64,000 nucleotides of DNA from Anaeramoeba ignava. Its lineage: Eukaryota > Metamonada > Anaeramoebidae. Each line of letters begins with the position of its first letter. The stretch's first letter is position 1. Location of the stretch: positions 918,501 to 982,500 of the forward strand of contig JAPDFW010000114.1 of assembly GCA_028826165.1 (NCBI GenBank), given 5' to 3'. Position numbers and translations under genes: made by a program. Below the pieces are notes generated by a model. It was not told where the DNA came from, searched no databases, and saw only the letters and a program-made list of their open reading frames with translations. This document shows positions 48,421 through 61,598 of this stretch, in pieces.

Positions 48421-49318
48421 TTTCTTTCTTTCAAAAACTAGAAATTTTTTCTTCAATTTAATTCAAAGAAATCAATTCAATTCAAAGAAAACAATTCAAT
48501 TCAAATTAATTCAATTTAATTCAAAACAATTCAATTCAATTCAATTCAATTCAATTCAATTCAATTCAATTCAATTCAATTCAATTCAATTCAATTCAAT
48601 TCAATTCAATTCAATTCAATTCAATTCAATTCAATCCAAAGAAAACAATTCAATTCAATTTAATTCAATTTAATTCAATTCAATTTAATTCAATTCAATT
48701 TAATTCAAATCAATTTAATTCAATTCAATTCAATTTAAATCAAATCAATTCAATTCAATTCAATTTAAATCAATTCAATTTAAATCAATTCAATTCAATT
48801 CAATTCAATTTAATTTAAAACAATTTAATTCAATTTAATTCAATTCAATTCAAAGAAAACAATTTAAATCAAAGAAAACAATTCAATTCAATTCAAATCA
48901 ATTCAATTCAAAGAAAACAATACAATTCAATTCAATTTAATTCAATTCAAAGAAAACAATTCAAAGAAAACAATTCAATTCAAATCAATTTAATTCAATT
49001 CAATTCAATTCAAAGAAAGCAATACAAATTAAAGAAAACAATTCAATTCAAATCAATTCAAATCAATTCAATTCAATTTAATATTCAATTCAAATCAATT
49101 TAATTCAATTCAATTCAAAGAAAACAATTTAAAGAAAACAATTTAAATCAAATCAATTCAATTCAATTCAATTCAATTCAATTCAAAGAAAACAATTTAA
49201 ATCAAAGAAAACAATTCAATTCAATTCAATTCAATTCAATTCAATTTAATTTAAAACAATTTAATTCAATTTAATTCAATTCAATTCAAAGAAAACAATT
49301 CAAAGAAAACAATATTTT
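48421..49318. repeat. (TTCAA)n intergenic array with AAAGAAAACAA spacers
   Basis: Pentamer TTCAA, interrupted by TTTAA and AAAGAAAACAA, fills the gap between the convergent ankyrin and TLDc genes. No gene is seen. Confidence 0.9.
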
Positions 49319-49503
49319 CTTTCTTTTCTTCTTCTTCTTTTTTTTCAGATTAATTAAAGAATAAAAAATCTCAAAAAACAAAAATTTGAAATTTGGAATT
49401 TGGAATTTGGATTTCTTTGTTTTTTATTGATTTGAAGAAATTAATTTGATTGAAAGTAAATTAAAGTTGAATTGAATTTTGAAAAAGAAATGAAAAAAAG
49501 AAA

Positions 49504-51260
49504 TTAAATGAAATAAGTTTCAACTTCATCAACAATCCATTTATTATAAGAACCAGCTAAATAACTTTGAGATTCATTTGTATTATAAGTAATTCCATTA
49601 GGTAGATTATAGTTATAACCAAAATTTGTAGAGCCTCTATGTAAATCTGAATTCAACCCCAAATCATAATTACTTCCAAACCATGGACCATAATATGAAT
49701 AATGATAATAAAGAGCATAACCTTCTTGACCTTGTTTAATTGTAAACTTTGCAGGTATTCTATCCCCTTTATCATTTCTTAATGAAAAAATAAATGCATT
49801 AGAATCTGAAATGGTACTGGCTCCAGTATTCTTCCAACCAACTTGAGTAAAACCTCCAAAAATAAAATTATCTTTTGTTTTGATAATAACTAATGTTTTT
49901 CCTTTCCCATCAACTTTTTTATGCCATTTTTTAGAATCAAATCCATCTATTTTTGCTGAAAATCCTTTTTTCATTTTATAAAAAAAATCATTATCATTTA
50001 TCCATTCTTTTAATTTCTTAACATATTCTTCTTCTGTAATAATTTCTGAATTTGAAAAAATCTTCAATAATTTATTTTGATTTTGATTTTGATTTTGATT
50101 TTGATTTTGATTATGAATTTCTTTTATTTTTTCTTTCTCAAATGATAATTTAAGATTTTGAATTTCTTCATCTTTTTGTTTGAGAATTTTATCTTTCTTT
50201 TCATTTTCTGATTTGAGATTTTGATTTTCTTGTTTTAAATTTTGAGTTCCAGATTCAAATGATTTTATCTTTTTCTCGTAATTCTTTTATCTCTTCTTTT
50301 AATTTTCTTTTCATTTTCTTTAATTTGTTTATCATTTTCTTGAATTTTCTTTTCTTTTTCTTTAATTTTCTTTTCATTTTCTTTGATTTTTGTTTGATTT
50401 TCTTGATCTTGAATTTGAAAAATAGTTCTTTCAAAATCAATTAAAAAAGAATTTGGAAGAAAAATATCAAATTGTTTTAATTTATCAAAATCTTGTTTTG
50501 AAATTGAATCTTTATCAAATAATGAAAAAAAAGAATGAAATAATCTTTTCTTTGAATTCATTTTGTGTTCATATTTCCTTAATCTTAATTTTTTATTTCT
50601 TTTTTTAATCCAATTATCCAAAAATTGAAAAAAATCAAATTGAAAAATTTCTTTTTTTTCTTGTTTAAATTGAATAAATTTGATAATTTCTTCTTTAGTT
50701 AAATTGAATAAATTCTCATTATTTTGAATTTGGGAAAAATTTTGATTTATTAATTCAAAACATTTTATTTCAATTTCATTTGAATTTAAATTTCGATTTT
50801 GGAATAAAAATTGGAAAAAATTTGAATAATTAATTGAATTTAAAATTTTTTTTTGAATAATTTCTTTCAATAAATTTAATTTAAAATAAATTGAAATTTC
50901 CAATAATTGAATAAGATTTTCTTGATTCTCAAAAGAAATATTTCCATAATAAATATAACTCAAAATTGATTCCATTTCTTTTTTATTAAATTGATTTAAA
51001 GAAATAGAAAGAGATTCTTGTCTTAATGATTCATTAAAAAAAGGAGATCTTGAAGATAAAATTGATTTATGAACTTTAATTTCAAAAGGATTTGATTTAT
51101 TCTCAACAAAAATTGAAAAATCTTTAAATGAATTTTCATTTAAAAGGTTTGAATAATTTTTAATTAAATTTTTTGTTACTTTTTTTTCTAAATTTTTCAT
51201 TTCATTTTCATTTTGATTTTGATTTGCATTTTGAATTTGGTTATTATTATTATTATCCAT
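49504..51260 (-). CDS. BTB-coiled coil-TLDc domain protein (frame broken at a T run)
   Basis: The N-terminal frame starts at 51260 (MDNNNNN) and contains a BTB/POZ domain: FKDFSIFVENKSNPFEIKVH, ILSSRSPFFNESL and MESILSYIYYGNISF, then a BACK-like helical part and a Lys/Glu/Gln coiled coil, ending at a premature stop near 50265. The C-terminal frame, open from about 50284 to the stop at 49504, continues the coiled coil and ends in a TLDc domain (KTKDNFIFGGFTQVGWKN, DSNAFIFSLRND, WIVDEVETYFI). One extra base in the 5-T run at 50270-50274 would make a single protein. BTB-TLDc proteins are plausible cullin-3 adaptors; TLDc proteins bind V-ATPase and protect against oxidation in animals, but the role here is unknown. 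Confidence 0.82.
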
Positions 51261-51333
51261 TTTGTTTTTGTGTTTTTGTTTTTTTTTGTGTTTTTGTGTT
51301 TTGTTTTTGTGTTTTTAAAAAAAAAGGAAAAAA

Positions 51334-51364
51334 ATGAAAAAAAAAATTTAAAAAAAAAAAATGA
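51334..51364 (-). promoter_or_regulatory. TTTTTTCATTTTTTTT motifs upstream of the BTB-TLDc gene
   Basis: Two T-rich CAT motifs on the minus strand, 75-105 bases before the start codon. Candidate initiator. Confidence 0.35.
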
Positions 51365-51599
51365 ATAAAAAAAGTGGATTTTGAAAATAAATAAAAATAT
51401 AAAAAATAAGAATAAATTTAAATTAATAATTAATTTAATTTTCTTTTTAATTTATTATTTTAAATTAATTTATTAATAAATTATTATTATTTTTTATTAA
51501 TTTTTTTTATTAAAAAAAAAGGAAAATTATTTTAATTTAATTTTTAATTTAATTTTTTTTTTGGAATTTAAAAATTATTAATAAATTTAAATTTTAAAA

Positions 51600-53530
51600 C
51601 AAATTTCTAAATTAATATTAATTCAATTTAATTCAAAAAGATAAAATTTTAATTTCAAAAAAATCAATTTTCAAAATATTTTTAAATAATAAAATATTTA
51701 AATCTAAAACAATAAATTATTATTTTAATAATAAAATTAAATATTAAAATATATTTTTAAATTAATTTTTAAATTAAATATTAAATTAAATCTATTTCCA
51801 TTTTTATATTTTATATGTTAAATATTTAAATAATAAAATATTTAAATCTAAAACATTAAATTATTATTTTTAATAATAAAATTAAATATTTTTAAATTAA
51901 TTTATAAATTTTTAAATTAAAATTTCCATTTTTAATTTATATATTAAATATTTAAATAATAAAATATTTAAATATAAAACAATTCATTATTTTTAATAAA
52001 ATTGATTATTAAAATATATTTTTAAATTAATTTATAAATTAAATATTAAATTAAAAATATTTAAATAATAAAATATTTAAATCTAAAACAATAAATTAAT
52101 ATTTTTAATAAAATTGATTATTAAATTATATTTTTAAATTAATTTATAAATTGAATATTAAATTAAACCTATTCTTATTTTTATATTTTTATGTTAAATA
52201 TTTAAATAATAAAAATATTTAAATCTAAAACATTAAATTATTATTTTAATAATAAAATTAAATATTAAATTATATTTTTAAATTAATTTATAAATTAAAT
52301 ATTAAATTAAATCTATTCTTATTTTTTTATATTTATATGTTAAATATTTTTAAATAATAAAATATTTAAATTTAAAACATTAAATTATTATTTTAATAAT
52401 AAAATTAAATATTAAATTATATTTTTAAATTAATTTATAAATTAAATATTAAATTAAATCTATTCTTATTTTTTTATATTTTTATGTTAAATATTTAAAT
52501 AATAAAAATATTTAAATCTAAAACAATAAATTATTATTTTAATAATAAAATTAAATATTAAATTATATTTTTAAATTAAAATTTAATTAATTAAATATTT
52601 AAATTAAATCTATTCTTATTTTTATATTTATAAATATATTAAATTAAAATATTTTTAAATAATAAAATATTTAAATCTAAAACAATAAATTATTATTTTA
52701 ATAATAAAAATTAAATATTAAATTATATTTTTAAATTAATTTATAAATTAAATATTAAATTAAATCTATTCTTATTTTTTTATATTTTATATGTTAAATA
52801 TTTAAATAATAAAATATTTAAATCTAAAACATTAAATTATTATTTTAATAATAAAATTAAATATTAAATTATATTTTTAAATTAATTTATAAATTAAATA
52901 TTAAATTAAATCTATTCTCCATTTTTATATTTATATGTTAAATATTTAAATAATAAAATATTTAAATCTAAAACATATTTAAAAGTATTATTTTAATAAT
53001 AAAATTAAATATTAAAAATTATATTTTTAAATTAATTTATAAATTAAATATTAAATTAAATCTATTCTTATTTTTTTTATATTTATATGTTAAATATTTA
53101 AATAATAAAAATATTTAAATTTAAAAACATTAAATTATATTTTTAATTAATTTAAAATTAATTATTAAATTAAATATTTAAATAAATTATCTAAAAACAA
53201 TAAATTAATATTTTAATTAAATATTAAATTATATTTTTAAATTAATTTAAATTAAATATTTAAATTTTTAAAATATTTAAATCTAAAACATTAAATTAAT
53301 ATTTTTAATAATAGAATTAAATATTAAATTATATTTTTAAATTAATTTCTAAATTAAATATTAAATTAAATCTATATCCATTTTTATATTTTTATTTTTA
53401 AATATTTAAATTAATAAAATATTTAAATTAAAAAATTTAAATATTAAGAAAAATTAAATATTAAAATATATTTTTAAATTAATTTATAAATTAAAATACT
53501 TTTATATTTTTAAATTAAATACTTTTATAT
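51600..53530. repeat. Satellite of ~110-160-base AT-rich units
   Basis: Each unit contains TTAAATATTTAAATAATAAA, then ATATTTAAATCTAAAACA, ATTATTTTAATAATAAAATT, TTAAATTAATTTATAAATTA and, in most copies, AAATCTATTCTTATTTTTAT. Around thirteen units lie head to tail. There is no coding potential. The segment 51365-51600 is low-complexity A/T without clear units. Confidence 0.85.
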
Positions 53531-53566
53531 TTTTTTTTCAAATTTCATTTTTTTCTTTCTTTTTAA

Positions 53567-54868
53567 ATGCAACCAAATTTAATTTTTACACCAAATATAA
53601 ACAGAATTAAACCAAGAAAAACATTTGAAAGTGATGCAATCGATTTTCTAATTACAGGAAACAAAACTCAAGAAAAAGAAAAAGAAAAAGAAAAAGAAAA
53701 AGAAAAAGAAAATGAAAATGAAAATGAAAATGAAAATGAAAATGAAAATGAAAATGAAAATGAAAATGAATTTGAAAATGAATATGAAGATCAAGAAGAA
53801 CCAATGCAAGAACAAACACAAGAACAAACACACCCAACAACTCTAAAAGAAGCCAAACAACCTCAAGGAGATGGAATCAATAAAGTTCAAAGAATCAGTG
53901 AAGACAAAGGAGATTTTGCAATTGAAAAACGGAAAAAAAAAATAAAACCAAAAGCAGAAGCAAATTTTATTGAAAAAAAAAAACCGAAAAAAAAAAAGAA
54001 AGAAAAACTAAAAGAAAAACCAAAAGAAGAAATGACACTCAATCAATTAATAAACTGTCCTTTTAACACAGGAATTCCAAGTCGAACTGAAAGAGAAAGA
54101 CTTGAAAGAAAAAAAAAAGAAAGAGAAGAAAGAAAGCTATTGAAAAAACAGCTGAAATTAAATCAGCAAGAAAACGAAGTCACTTCTTTAGAAAATAAAG
54201 AAGAAATCAAAACAAAGGCTGAAAAATTGAATGAAATATTAGAAACACCAATTGATTTGGATTCCATCAAAGAATCAAGTGTTTCAGACACAGAAAACAA
54301 GGAAGATGAAAACGAAGGAATTGAGGGCGAAATTGCAAATGCGGCCCAAATCAAAATCAACGATGATGGGGAGTTTTTATTGGATCATTCTTCAATGATG
54401 TCAAATATTTCAAATACTCAAAATTCTTTCAATGAAATTGAATCAAATAAAATCATAATTGAAGAAACTAACAGAAGAATGTATGTCAAAAGAAGAGACA
54501 GAGATAGTTACTCAAAACCCTGGAGTGAAAAAGAAACAGATCGTTTTTATGAAGCAATCAGAAAAATTGGAACAGATTTTTCTTTAGTTGCAAAATTTTT
54601 CCCTCATCGATCAAGAAGAGAAATTCGCAATAAATTTAAAAGAGAAGAGAAAATTAACCCAAATAGAATCAGTGCTGCTGTTTTAAATCAAGAAATTCCT
54701 CTCCAAGACCAAATCAAAATTGTTCCAGAAAAAAGAGGAAGAAAGAAAAAAATTCAAAATCAAAATTCAAATCAAAATTCAAATTCAAATCAAAAAAATA
54801 AAAAAAGAAAAAAAAGAAAATCAAAAAAAAATCAAAATTCAAAAAAAGAAGATCAAAAAGAAAATTAA
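53567..54868 (+). CDS. BDP1: TFIIIB subunit BDP1 (SANT/Myb domain)
   Basis: Intronless, 433 residues. After Glu/Lys/Asn-rich, low-complexity N-terminal sequence comes the diagnostic extended SANT domain: KPWSEKETDRFYEAIRKIG then TDFSLVAKFFPHRSRREIRN and KFKREEKINPNRI. BDP1 (TFIIIB double-prime) joins TBP and BRF at Pol III promoters (tRNA, 5S, U6 genes) and opens DNA. The SANT region sits at about residues 317-370, followed by a basic tail. Compared with animal BDP1 the protein is short, nearer to fungal length. T-rich CATTTTTTTC lies just before the start codon. A Pol I factor at the left edge and this Pol III factor are otherwise unrelated in position. Confidence 0.93.
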   Translation: MQPNLIFTPNINRIKPRKTFESDAIDFLITGNKTQEKEKEKEKEKEKENENENENENENENENENENEFENEYEDQEEPMQEQTQEQTHPTTLKEAKQPQGDGINKVQRISEDKGDFAIEKRKKKIKPKAEANFIEKKKPKKKKKEKLKEKPKEEMTLNQLINCPFNTGIPSRTERERLERKKKEREERKLLKKQLKLNQQENEVTSLENKEEIKTKAEKLNEILETPIDLDSIKESSVSDTENKEDENEGIEGEIANAAQIKINDDGEFLLDHSSMMSNISNTQNSFNEIESNKIIIEETNRRMYVKRRDRDSYSKPWSEKETDRFYEAIRKIGTDFSLVAKFFPHRSRREIRNKFKREEKINPNRISAAVLNQEIPLQDQIKIVPEKRGRKKKIQNQNSNQNSNSNQKNKKRKKRKSKKNQNSKKEDQKEN

Positions 54869-54988
54869 AAAGAAGAAGAAGAAGAAAAATGGGATTTTTT
54901 TTTTTGTTAAATTCTTGTAAAAAAAAAATTTTTCAAATAAAAAAATAAAAAAATTTTTTTCATTTTTCTTCTTTCATTTTTTTTTAAA

Positions 54989-57900
54989 ATGGAAATGGAT
55001 ATTTTTACTTCAATTACAAAAAATGATTTAAATTCTTTAAAAGAAATAATTCAAAAAGATAAAGAATCAATTTTTTCTCATAAAAATACAGTTAATTTTA
55101 TTTGAATTTTTATTTTAAATTTTATTTTAATTAAATTTTAAAATATTTATTAAAAAATAATAGATGAATCCAATTTATTTTGCAATAATTTTAAAAGCTA
55201 AAACTGAAATTATTATAGAACTTATTAAAGCAGGTTCTCCTTTAGAAGAATTTGTTTCAGTAAATTTTTATTATTATTATTATTATTATTTTTTTTTTAT
55301 AAATTATTTTTCATTTCGAAATTTTTTCTCTTTTAGAATCAAACACCTTTACAAGCAGTTTGTAATCCAAAAAGATTTGAATTAATTGAAGTTTTATTAA
55401 AAAATGGTGCAAATCCAAATAATTTTAATGTAAATCAAAAATTTAATTTTAAAAAATTTAATTTCAAAAAATTTAATTTATTTTTCATTTAGAAAGTAAA
55501 TATTTAAAAATTATAAATTTTCTTTTTAATCATAAATTTATTTTTATTTTTATTATTTTTATTATTAGAAACCTCCTCCTTTATTTCTGGCAATAAAACA
55601 AAAATTAAAATTGGAAATTATTGAAACTCTCATTTCTTATGGAGCTGATGTTAAGATTATTTATGTATTTTCCTTTTTCCTTTTTTTTTTTTCTTTTCAA
55701 AAATTAATTTTAATTTTCAAAATTAAAAAGAATAATTCATCAATTTTACATGAAACTTGTAAAGTTTATCCAAAAATTGACCTTATTAAATTATTCCTTT
55801 CTAATGGAGCAGATATAAATTTTTTAGATGTAATTAAATTTATAAAATTCAATAATGATTAATTTTCTTTATAAAATGAAATTAATTCCATTTATTTAAT
55901 TAGAATGTAAGCATTAAATCTTATTTAAATTTTCAAATCTTATATTTTTTTTTAATTTAGAATGTAAGTTAATTTCTTTTTTATTCAACATTTTTTCTTT
56001 TCTCATAATAAAGTTTGATTTTATATAAAGAAAAATTCTCCTCTTCATTATATTATTAGAAAAAAGAATATGTTACCAATTATACAATTATTAGTTGAAA
56101 ATGATGCAAAACTTGATTTCGAAAATGTATCTTTTTTTTATTTAAAATCATTTTAATTTTATTATCATTTTTATTCGTTTAATACTAGCAAAATTCAATA
56201 TTATTATCAGCTTTAAAATATCAATCTCTTGAAGTTATTCAATTTCTTGTTAATTCTGGTTCGAAATTAGATTCAACAAATGTAATTAATCAATATAAAA
56301 AACAAAAACAACAATTTCTTCTTTTCTCATTGAATATTTTATTATTCCTCAAAGATTACCCAAGTTCTTGAAACTGCTATTAAACATAAAGTTGATCCAT
56401 CAATTTTTGAATTTTTATTCCTTTATAACAATTTGGGAGCAAACCAATCATTTAAAACTATTTTCTCCCTTTTCGAATTATGTTGGAGAAACAAATCTTC
56501 AGAAAAAATTTTAGATTTCCTCTCAAATTTTTTGACTGAAAGTTTTACATTTGTTAATGTATTCATTTTTTTAAAACTCATCAAAATTAAAATTAAATTT
56601 AAATTTATTATTGTAATTTAGAGTGTAAAAATATTTTAAAAATGATTTGAATCATTTTTTATATATTCTATTCTTGATTTAGGAAAATAATTTATTTCAA
56701 TATGTTTGTCAAGAAGGATGTCCATTGAATATTGTCAAAAAATTTTACTCAGATTCTTTATTAAATTTACAAAATGTAAGAATTAATTTAATTCCTTTTT
56801 TTTTAATATAATAATAATAATCATAATAATCATAATAAATTTTAGAAAGTAAAAAATAGTTTTTATTCTTTTTTTTCTTTAGAAATAATTTCAAATATTC
56901 ATTTCTTACTTTTTTTTTTTTTTTTGGAAATTGAAATATTTAAAGAATGTAAATATTTTCTCAATCCTACAAAAACAAAATTATAGTGATTTTCATTTTA
57001 TTATTTATTACAATTTAAAATAGAAACACACACCTTTACTTCTTTCAATGACATTTAAAAAAAATACTGAGATTATTGAATTTTTATTAGAAAAGAATGC
57101 AGATGTTAATATTGCAAATGTATTTATTTATATTATTTTTTTTCCAGAATTTTCTTAAATAAAAAACTTTAATATTTGTGTTTTTTTCATTTATCAAGGA
57201 TGTAAAATATTTTTCATTTTAATTTATTTTTGTGAATTAATATTAAAAATAACAATTTAGGATGTAATCATTTTATTATTTTTTAAAATAATATAAATCT
57301 AATTATAAATATAAATAGGGAACAATTCCATGTCATTTTTTAGATAATAAAATGAAGTTTGAAACGATTGAATCTATTGTTTCAAATACAAAAAAAATCA
57401 ATCAAAGAGAAGTAAATAATTAATAATTTTAATTTTATTTCTAATTTAATTCATTATTTTTTTTTGTTTAGCGTTCTGTAAATATTCTTTTTTTTTTTAA
57501 CAAAAAAAAAAACCAATTAAAAATCTTTTTTTTATATATATATAATCAATTCTTTGTAGACTGGAGTAAAAAAGAAAAAAGAAAATTAATTTTAGATTAA
57601 ATTTTTATTGATTAAATTTTTTTAGATGGTAATATTAATCTTAAATTATTTTTGAAAATTAATTTCTCTTTTTTAAAAAAAAAACACAAAAGACACCACT
57701 TCTTTATGCAATTACCAATAAACTTGATGAAAAAATTATTGAATTACTTCTTCAAAAAGGTTCTTCTGTTCAAATCACAACTGTAATAAAAATTAAAATT
57801 TAAAAATTTAAAAATTAAAAAATTAATTTTAATTTTAATTTTAATTTTTGATTTTGAGTTTAGAAAGTGAGAAATTTTTATTTTTATTTTTATTTTTAAA

Positions 57901-60757
57901 TTATTTATTTCTCATTTTTATTTTTAGGATGTTCATTTTCATTTTCCAAAAAAAGAAAAAATAATTAATTAATTAATTTTTAAATATAACATTTTGTAAA
58001 ATTTAGCATAAAACTATATTAGATTTATATTGTGAAAATTATCAAGGAATGAATATTTTGAGAATGATAGTAGAAAATGGATGTAAAATCAATCATAAAT
58101 CTCAAGTAATTTAATCTTTTTATTCAATAATTCAAAAAAGTGAAAAAAAGAATTATTCAAATTTTGTTCTCCTTTTATTATTATTATTATTAAAAGGAAT
58201 CATGGAAACATCCTTTAGTATCCTTACTTTTGAAAGATATTTTTGAAATTGAACCTTATAAATATTTAATTGAACATGGTGCTAAAATTTCAGATGTATA
58301 AAACATTTACATAAATTTTTATTTTGAAAAAAAAAATGGAAAAAATTTATTATGATATCATTTCTTTTTCTTTTTCTTTTCTCAGGGATTTTCTCCAATA
58401 AGATACTCTCTTGCAAGAGCTCCTTTTGAACTTTTCGAATTTCTATTACAATCTGGTGCTTTTTTAGAAGATGTATTTATTCTAACAAAAAAAATTGAAA
58501 ATAAAAATGTTTCTTTATTTTTCAATTTATTTATTTATTTTCCTAAAATAGGATATTCTTTATCAGGCAATTAATTCTTTGGCTTCTATTGAAAAAATTG
58601 AAATGTTAATAAAATATGGAGCCAATCTAGATTATTCAAGTGTGAGTTGATTTTGATTAATTTAAAAACCAAAAAAATAATTGAAAATTATTAAATTAAC
58701 AAATTTTTTTTTTCCAAATTTAGTATGTAAATATTTTTTTCATTCATTTAAATTGATTTATTTTTATTATTATTATTATTATTATTAAATAGTATGGAGA
58801 TTTATTATATGCTGCTGCAACAAAATCATTTGCTCAAGCAATTCAACTTTTATTAAAAAATGGATCTCCGTTTAAAGGAAATCGTGTAAAAAAATATTTA
58901 ATTTGAAAATGGAAAGAATTCATTTTTTTGTTTTAACTTATTATTTTTGGATTATAGTATGTAAAAATTTTATTTAGATTTTTATAAAAAAAGAAAGAGA
59001 ATTTTCATCTTCTTTTTTATTATAACAAAAAAAAACAATAATAAAAATATATTAAGCATGATACACCTATTCATGCTACAATTCAAAAACATAGTGTTGA
59101 ATCATTGAAAGTTTTTATTCAACATGGAATTAATCTTAACCAACCAGGAGTAAGTTTAATTAAAATCAAACAAAAAAAAACAATATTTCTTTTATTTAAA
59201 TCAAAAATTTATTTGTTTAATTCAATTATGAATAGATTTATCCTTATTTATGCTATGCAATAAAAGAAGGAGTAAGTTTAGATATGATAAAAATATTAAT
59301 TTTCTCAGGAGCAAATGTGAATGCGAAAAATGTATTTAACAAAATTGTTTATATTCTCATTTATAAATTAAAATTTTAAATTTAAATATTTTTTAGAGTG
59401 TAAAAATATGATTAATTTTTAGATTTTTCAAAAATTAAAATTAAATTTAAATTTATTTTTTAAAGAATGGAGACACAGCTTTGCATTTATTAATTCATCC
59501 AAATCGATTTTCTTATTATTATACTGAAGAAAATTATACAGATGATAAGATTTCTACAATAAGAATACTTTTAGATCATGGAGCAGATTGGACTTTGACT
59601 AATGTACAAAAAAAAAATCAAGATATTATTTTGATTTATTTTCTAATTTTCCAAAATAATTGAATATATTATTTAGCATGTAAAAATCAAATAGAATTAT
59701 TTTTAAATTTTGATTAAACTCATTTTTCAATTATTGAAGGTTGTAAATAAAAAATAAAATAATATTTTTTTTGGATTTGTAAATTAAATTAAATTAAATT
59801 AAATTAAAAAAAAAGAACAAAACTCCATTATCTTATGTTACAAGACCAGAGATCATCAAATTAATATCAACATACATGTCAGTTATTGATGATATGGCCA
59901 AGTTAATAGAACGTGAAGAAATGACTGATTTTGTTATTCCAACAATAGAAGGGGATGTGCATTCTTACAAACCACTTTTACAGATTAGAATAGGAAAGGA
60001 TTTGTTTGAAAAAGGGATTGAAATTTTATCAAGAAAAAAAATTATGGAAGTTAAAATTTTTGTGAAGTTTCTTTGTGCAGGAATTATTGATAATGAAAAT
60101 TTGTCTATTATTCAAGATATTGCAAACGAAATTGGAATAGATGTTGATTCAAAAAGAGGAAGAAATGGAATTTTAATGGATTTGAAAAAGCTTTATGAAG
60201 AGGAAGAAACGAAAGATTTTGTGATAATTTCAAATGAAGAAAAAATTCCTGTTCATAAACCTATTTTGTTAGCAAGAAGTGAACTTTATAGAGGAATGTT
60301 TTTGTCTGTGAAAGATGATTCAAATCAAGTGAATGATTATAGTGGAAAATCAACAGAAGCTGTGAAAACTTTGATTAAATTTTTATATACTGATGAACTA
60401 GATGAGAATATTTCAAAAGAAGTTTTTTCAGAACTTAAAGATGTTGTTGATTATTATTTACTGAATGAGAATTCTTTTTTACCAACAAGACTTGAGGAAA
60501 TTCGAACAAGTTATAAAAAAGATACAAGAGAATGGTATTATAAGATTATGAATGAATTTTATCTTGATGAGAAGGTTGAAGATAATTTAGATGATTTAGA
60601 TGAATTTTCAAGTGATTATGATGAACAAGAAAAAGAAATAGAATTAGAACTAGAACAAGAATTAGAAAAACAAAAGGAAAAACGAAAACAAAGACAAAAA
60701 GAAGAAAAAGAAAAAGAAAGAAAACAAAAACAAAAACAAAAATCCAAATTCAGATGA
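54989..60757 (+). CDS. Ankyrin-repeat protein with C-terminal BTB domains and micro-exons
   Basis: The first exon is 54989-55090 (MEMDIFTSITKNDLNSLKEI...). Ankyrin exons start at 55164, 55337, 55569, 55731, 56031, 56189, 56355, 56683, 57024, 57319, 57693, 58007, 58197, 58386, 58552, 58793, 59057, 59236 and 59466, all phase 0. The last exon, 59816-60757, carries the final repeat (NKTPLSYVTR) and two BTB-like domains (EMTDFVIPTIEGDVHSYKPL; KDFVIISNEEKIPVHKPILL). I count 16 single-codon exons and two two-codon exons between repeats; the total is about 1,015 residues. Ankyrin-BTB proteins can act as cullin-3 substrate adaptors. The written stop follows KSKFR; one extra base in the A run 60738-60742 would instead give an acidic end, NPNSDDDLDQFNLFD, stopping at 60788. 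It lies 120 bases downstream of BDP1. Confidence 0.82.
57472..57628 (+). other. Micro-exon run of 6, 6 and 3 bases (RS, TG, M)
   Basis: AG-CGTTCT-GTAAAT at 57472-57477, AG-ACTGGA-GTAAAA at 57560-57565 and AG-ATG-GTAATA at 57626-57628. They link KKINQRE (ending 57411) to TPLLYAI (57693). These are the only two-codon micro-exons I found. Confidence 0.65.
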
Positions 60758-60788
60758 TGATTTAGATCAATTCAATTTATTTGATTAA

Positions 60789-61480
60789 GAAAGATTATTA
60801 CAAAAATTATTAGAAATATTATTACAAAAATTATTATAAAAATTATTACAAAAATTATTACAAAAATTATTATAAATATTATTATAAATATTATTATAAA
60901 AATTATTATAAATATTATTAATATTATTATAAATATTATTATAAATATTATTATAAAATTATTATTAAAATTATTATAAATATTATTATTAAAATTATTA
61001 TAAAAATTATTATAAAAATTATTATAAACATTATAAATATTATTATAAATATTATTATTAATATTATTATTAATATTATTATTATAATTATTATTAAAAA
61101 ATTATTAATATTAATATTATTAAAATTATTACAAAAATTATTATAAATATTATTACAAAAATTATTATAAAAATTATTATTAAAATTATTATAAATATTA
61201 TTATAAAAATTATTATAAATATTATTATAAATATTATTATAAATATTATTATTAAAATTATTATAAATATTATTATAAATATTATTATAAATATTATTAT
61301 TAAAATTATTATAAATATTATTATAAATATTATTATAAATATTATTATAAATATTATTATTAAAATTATTATAAATATTATTATAAATATTATTATAAAA
61401 ATTATTATTAAAATTATTATAAATATTATTATAAATATTATTATAAAAATTATTATAAAAATTATTATTAAAATTATTAG
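60789..61480. repeat. (ATTATTATAAAT)n intergenic array
   Basis: ATTATTATAAATATT and ATTATTACAAAA units between the ankyrin-BTB gene and HydF. No gene is seen. Confidence 0.9.
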
Positions 61481-61598
61481 AAGAGAATTTATAAGAAAGA
61501 TTAGATTTTGGAAAATTTTTTTTTATTGATCATTTTTTTTAAACCCCTTTTGATCAATTTTCTTTTTTAATCAAAAACAAAAAAATAAAAAAATTAAA

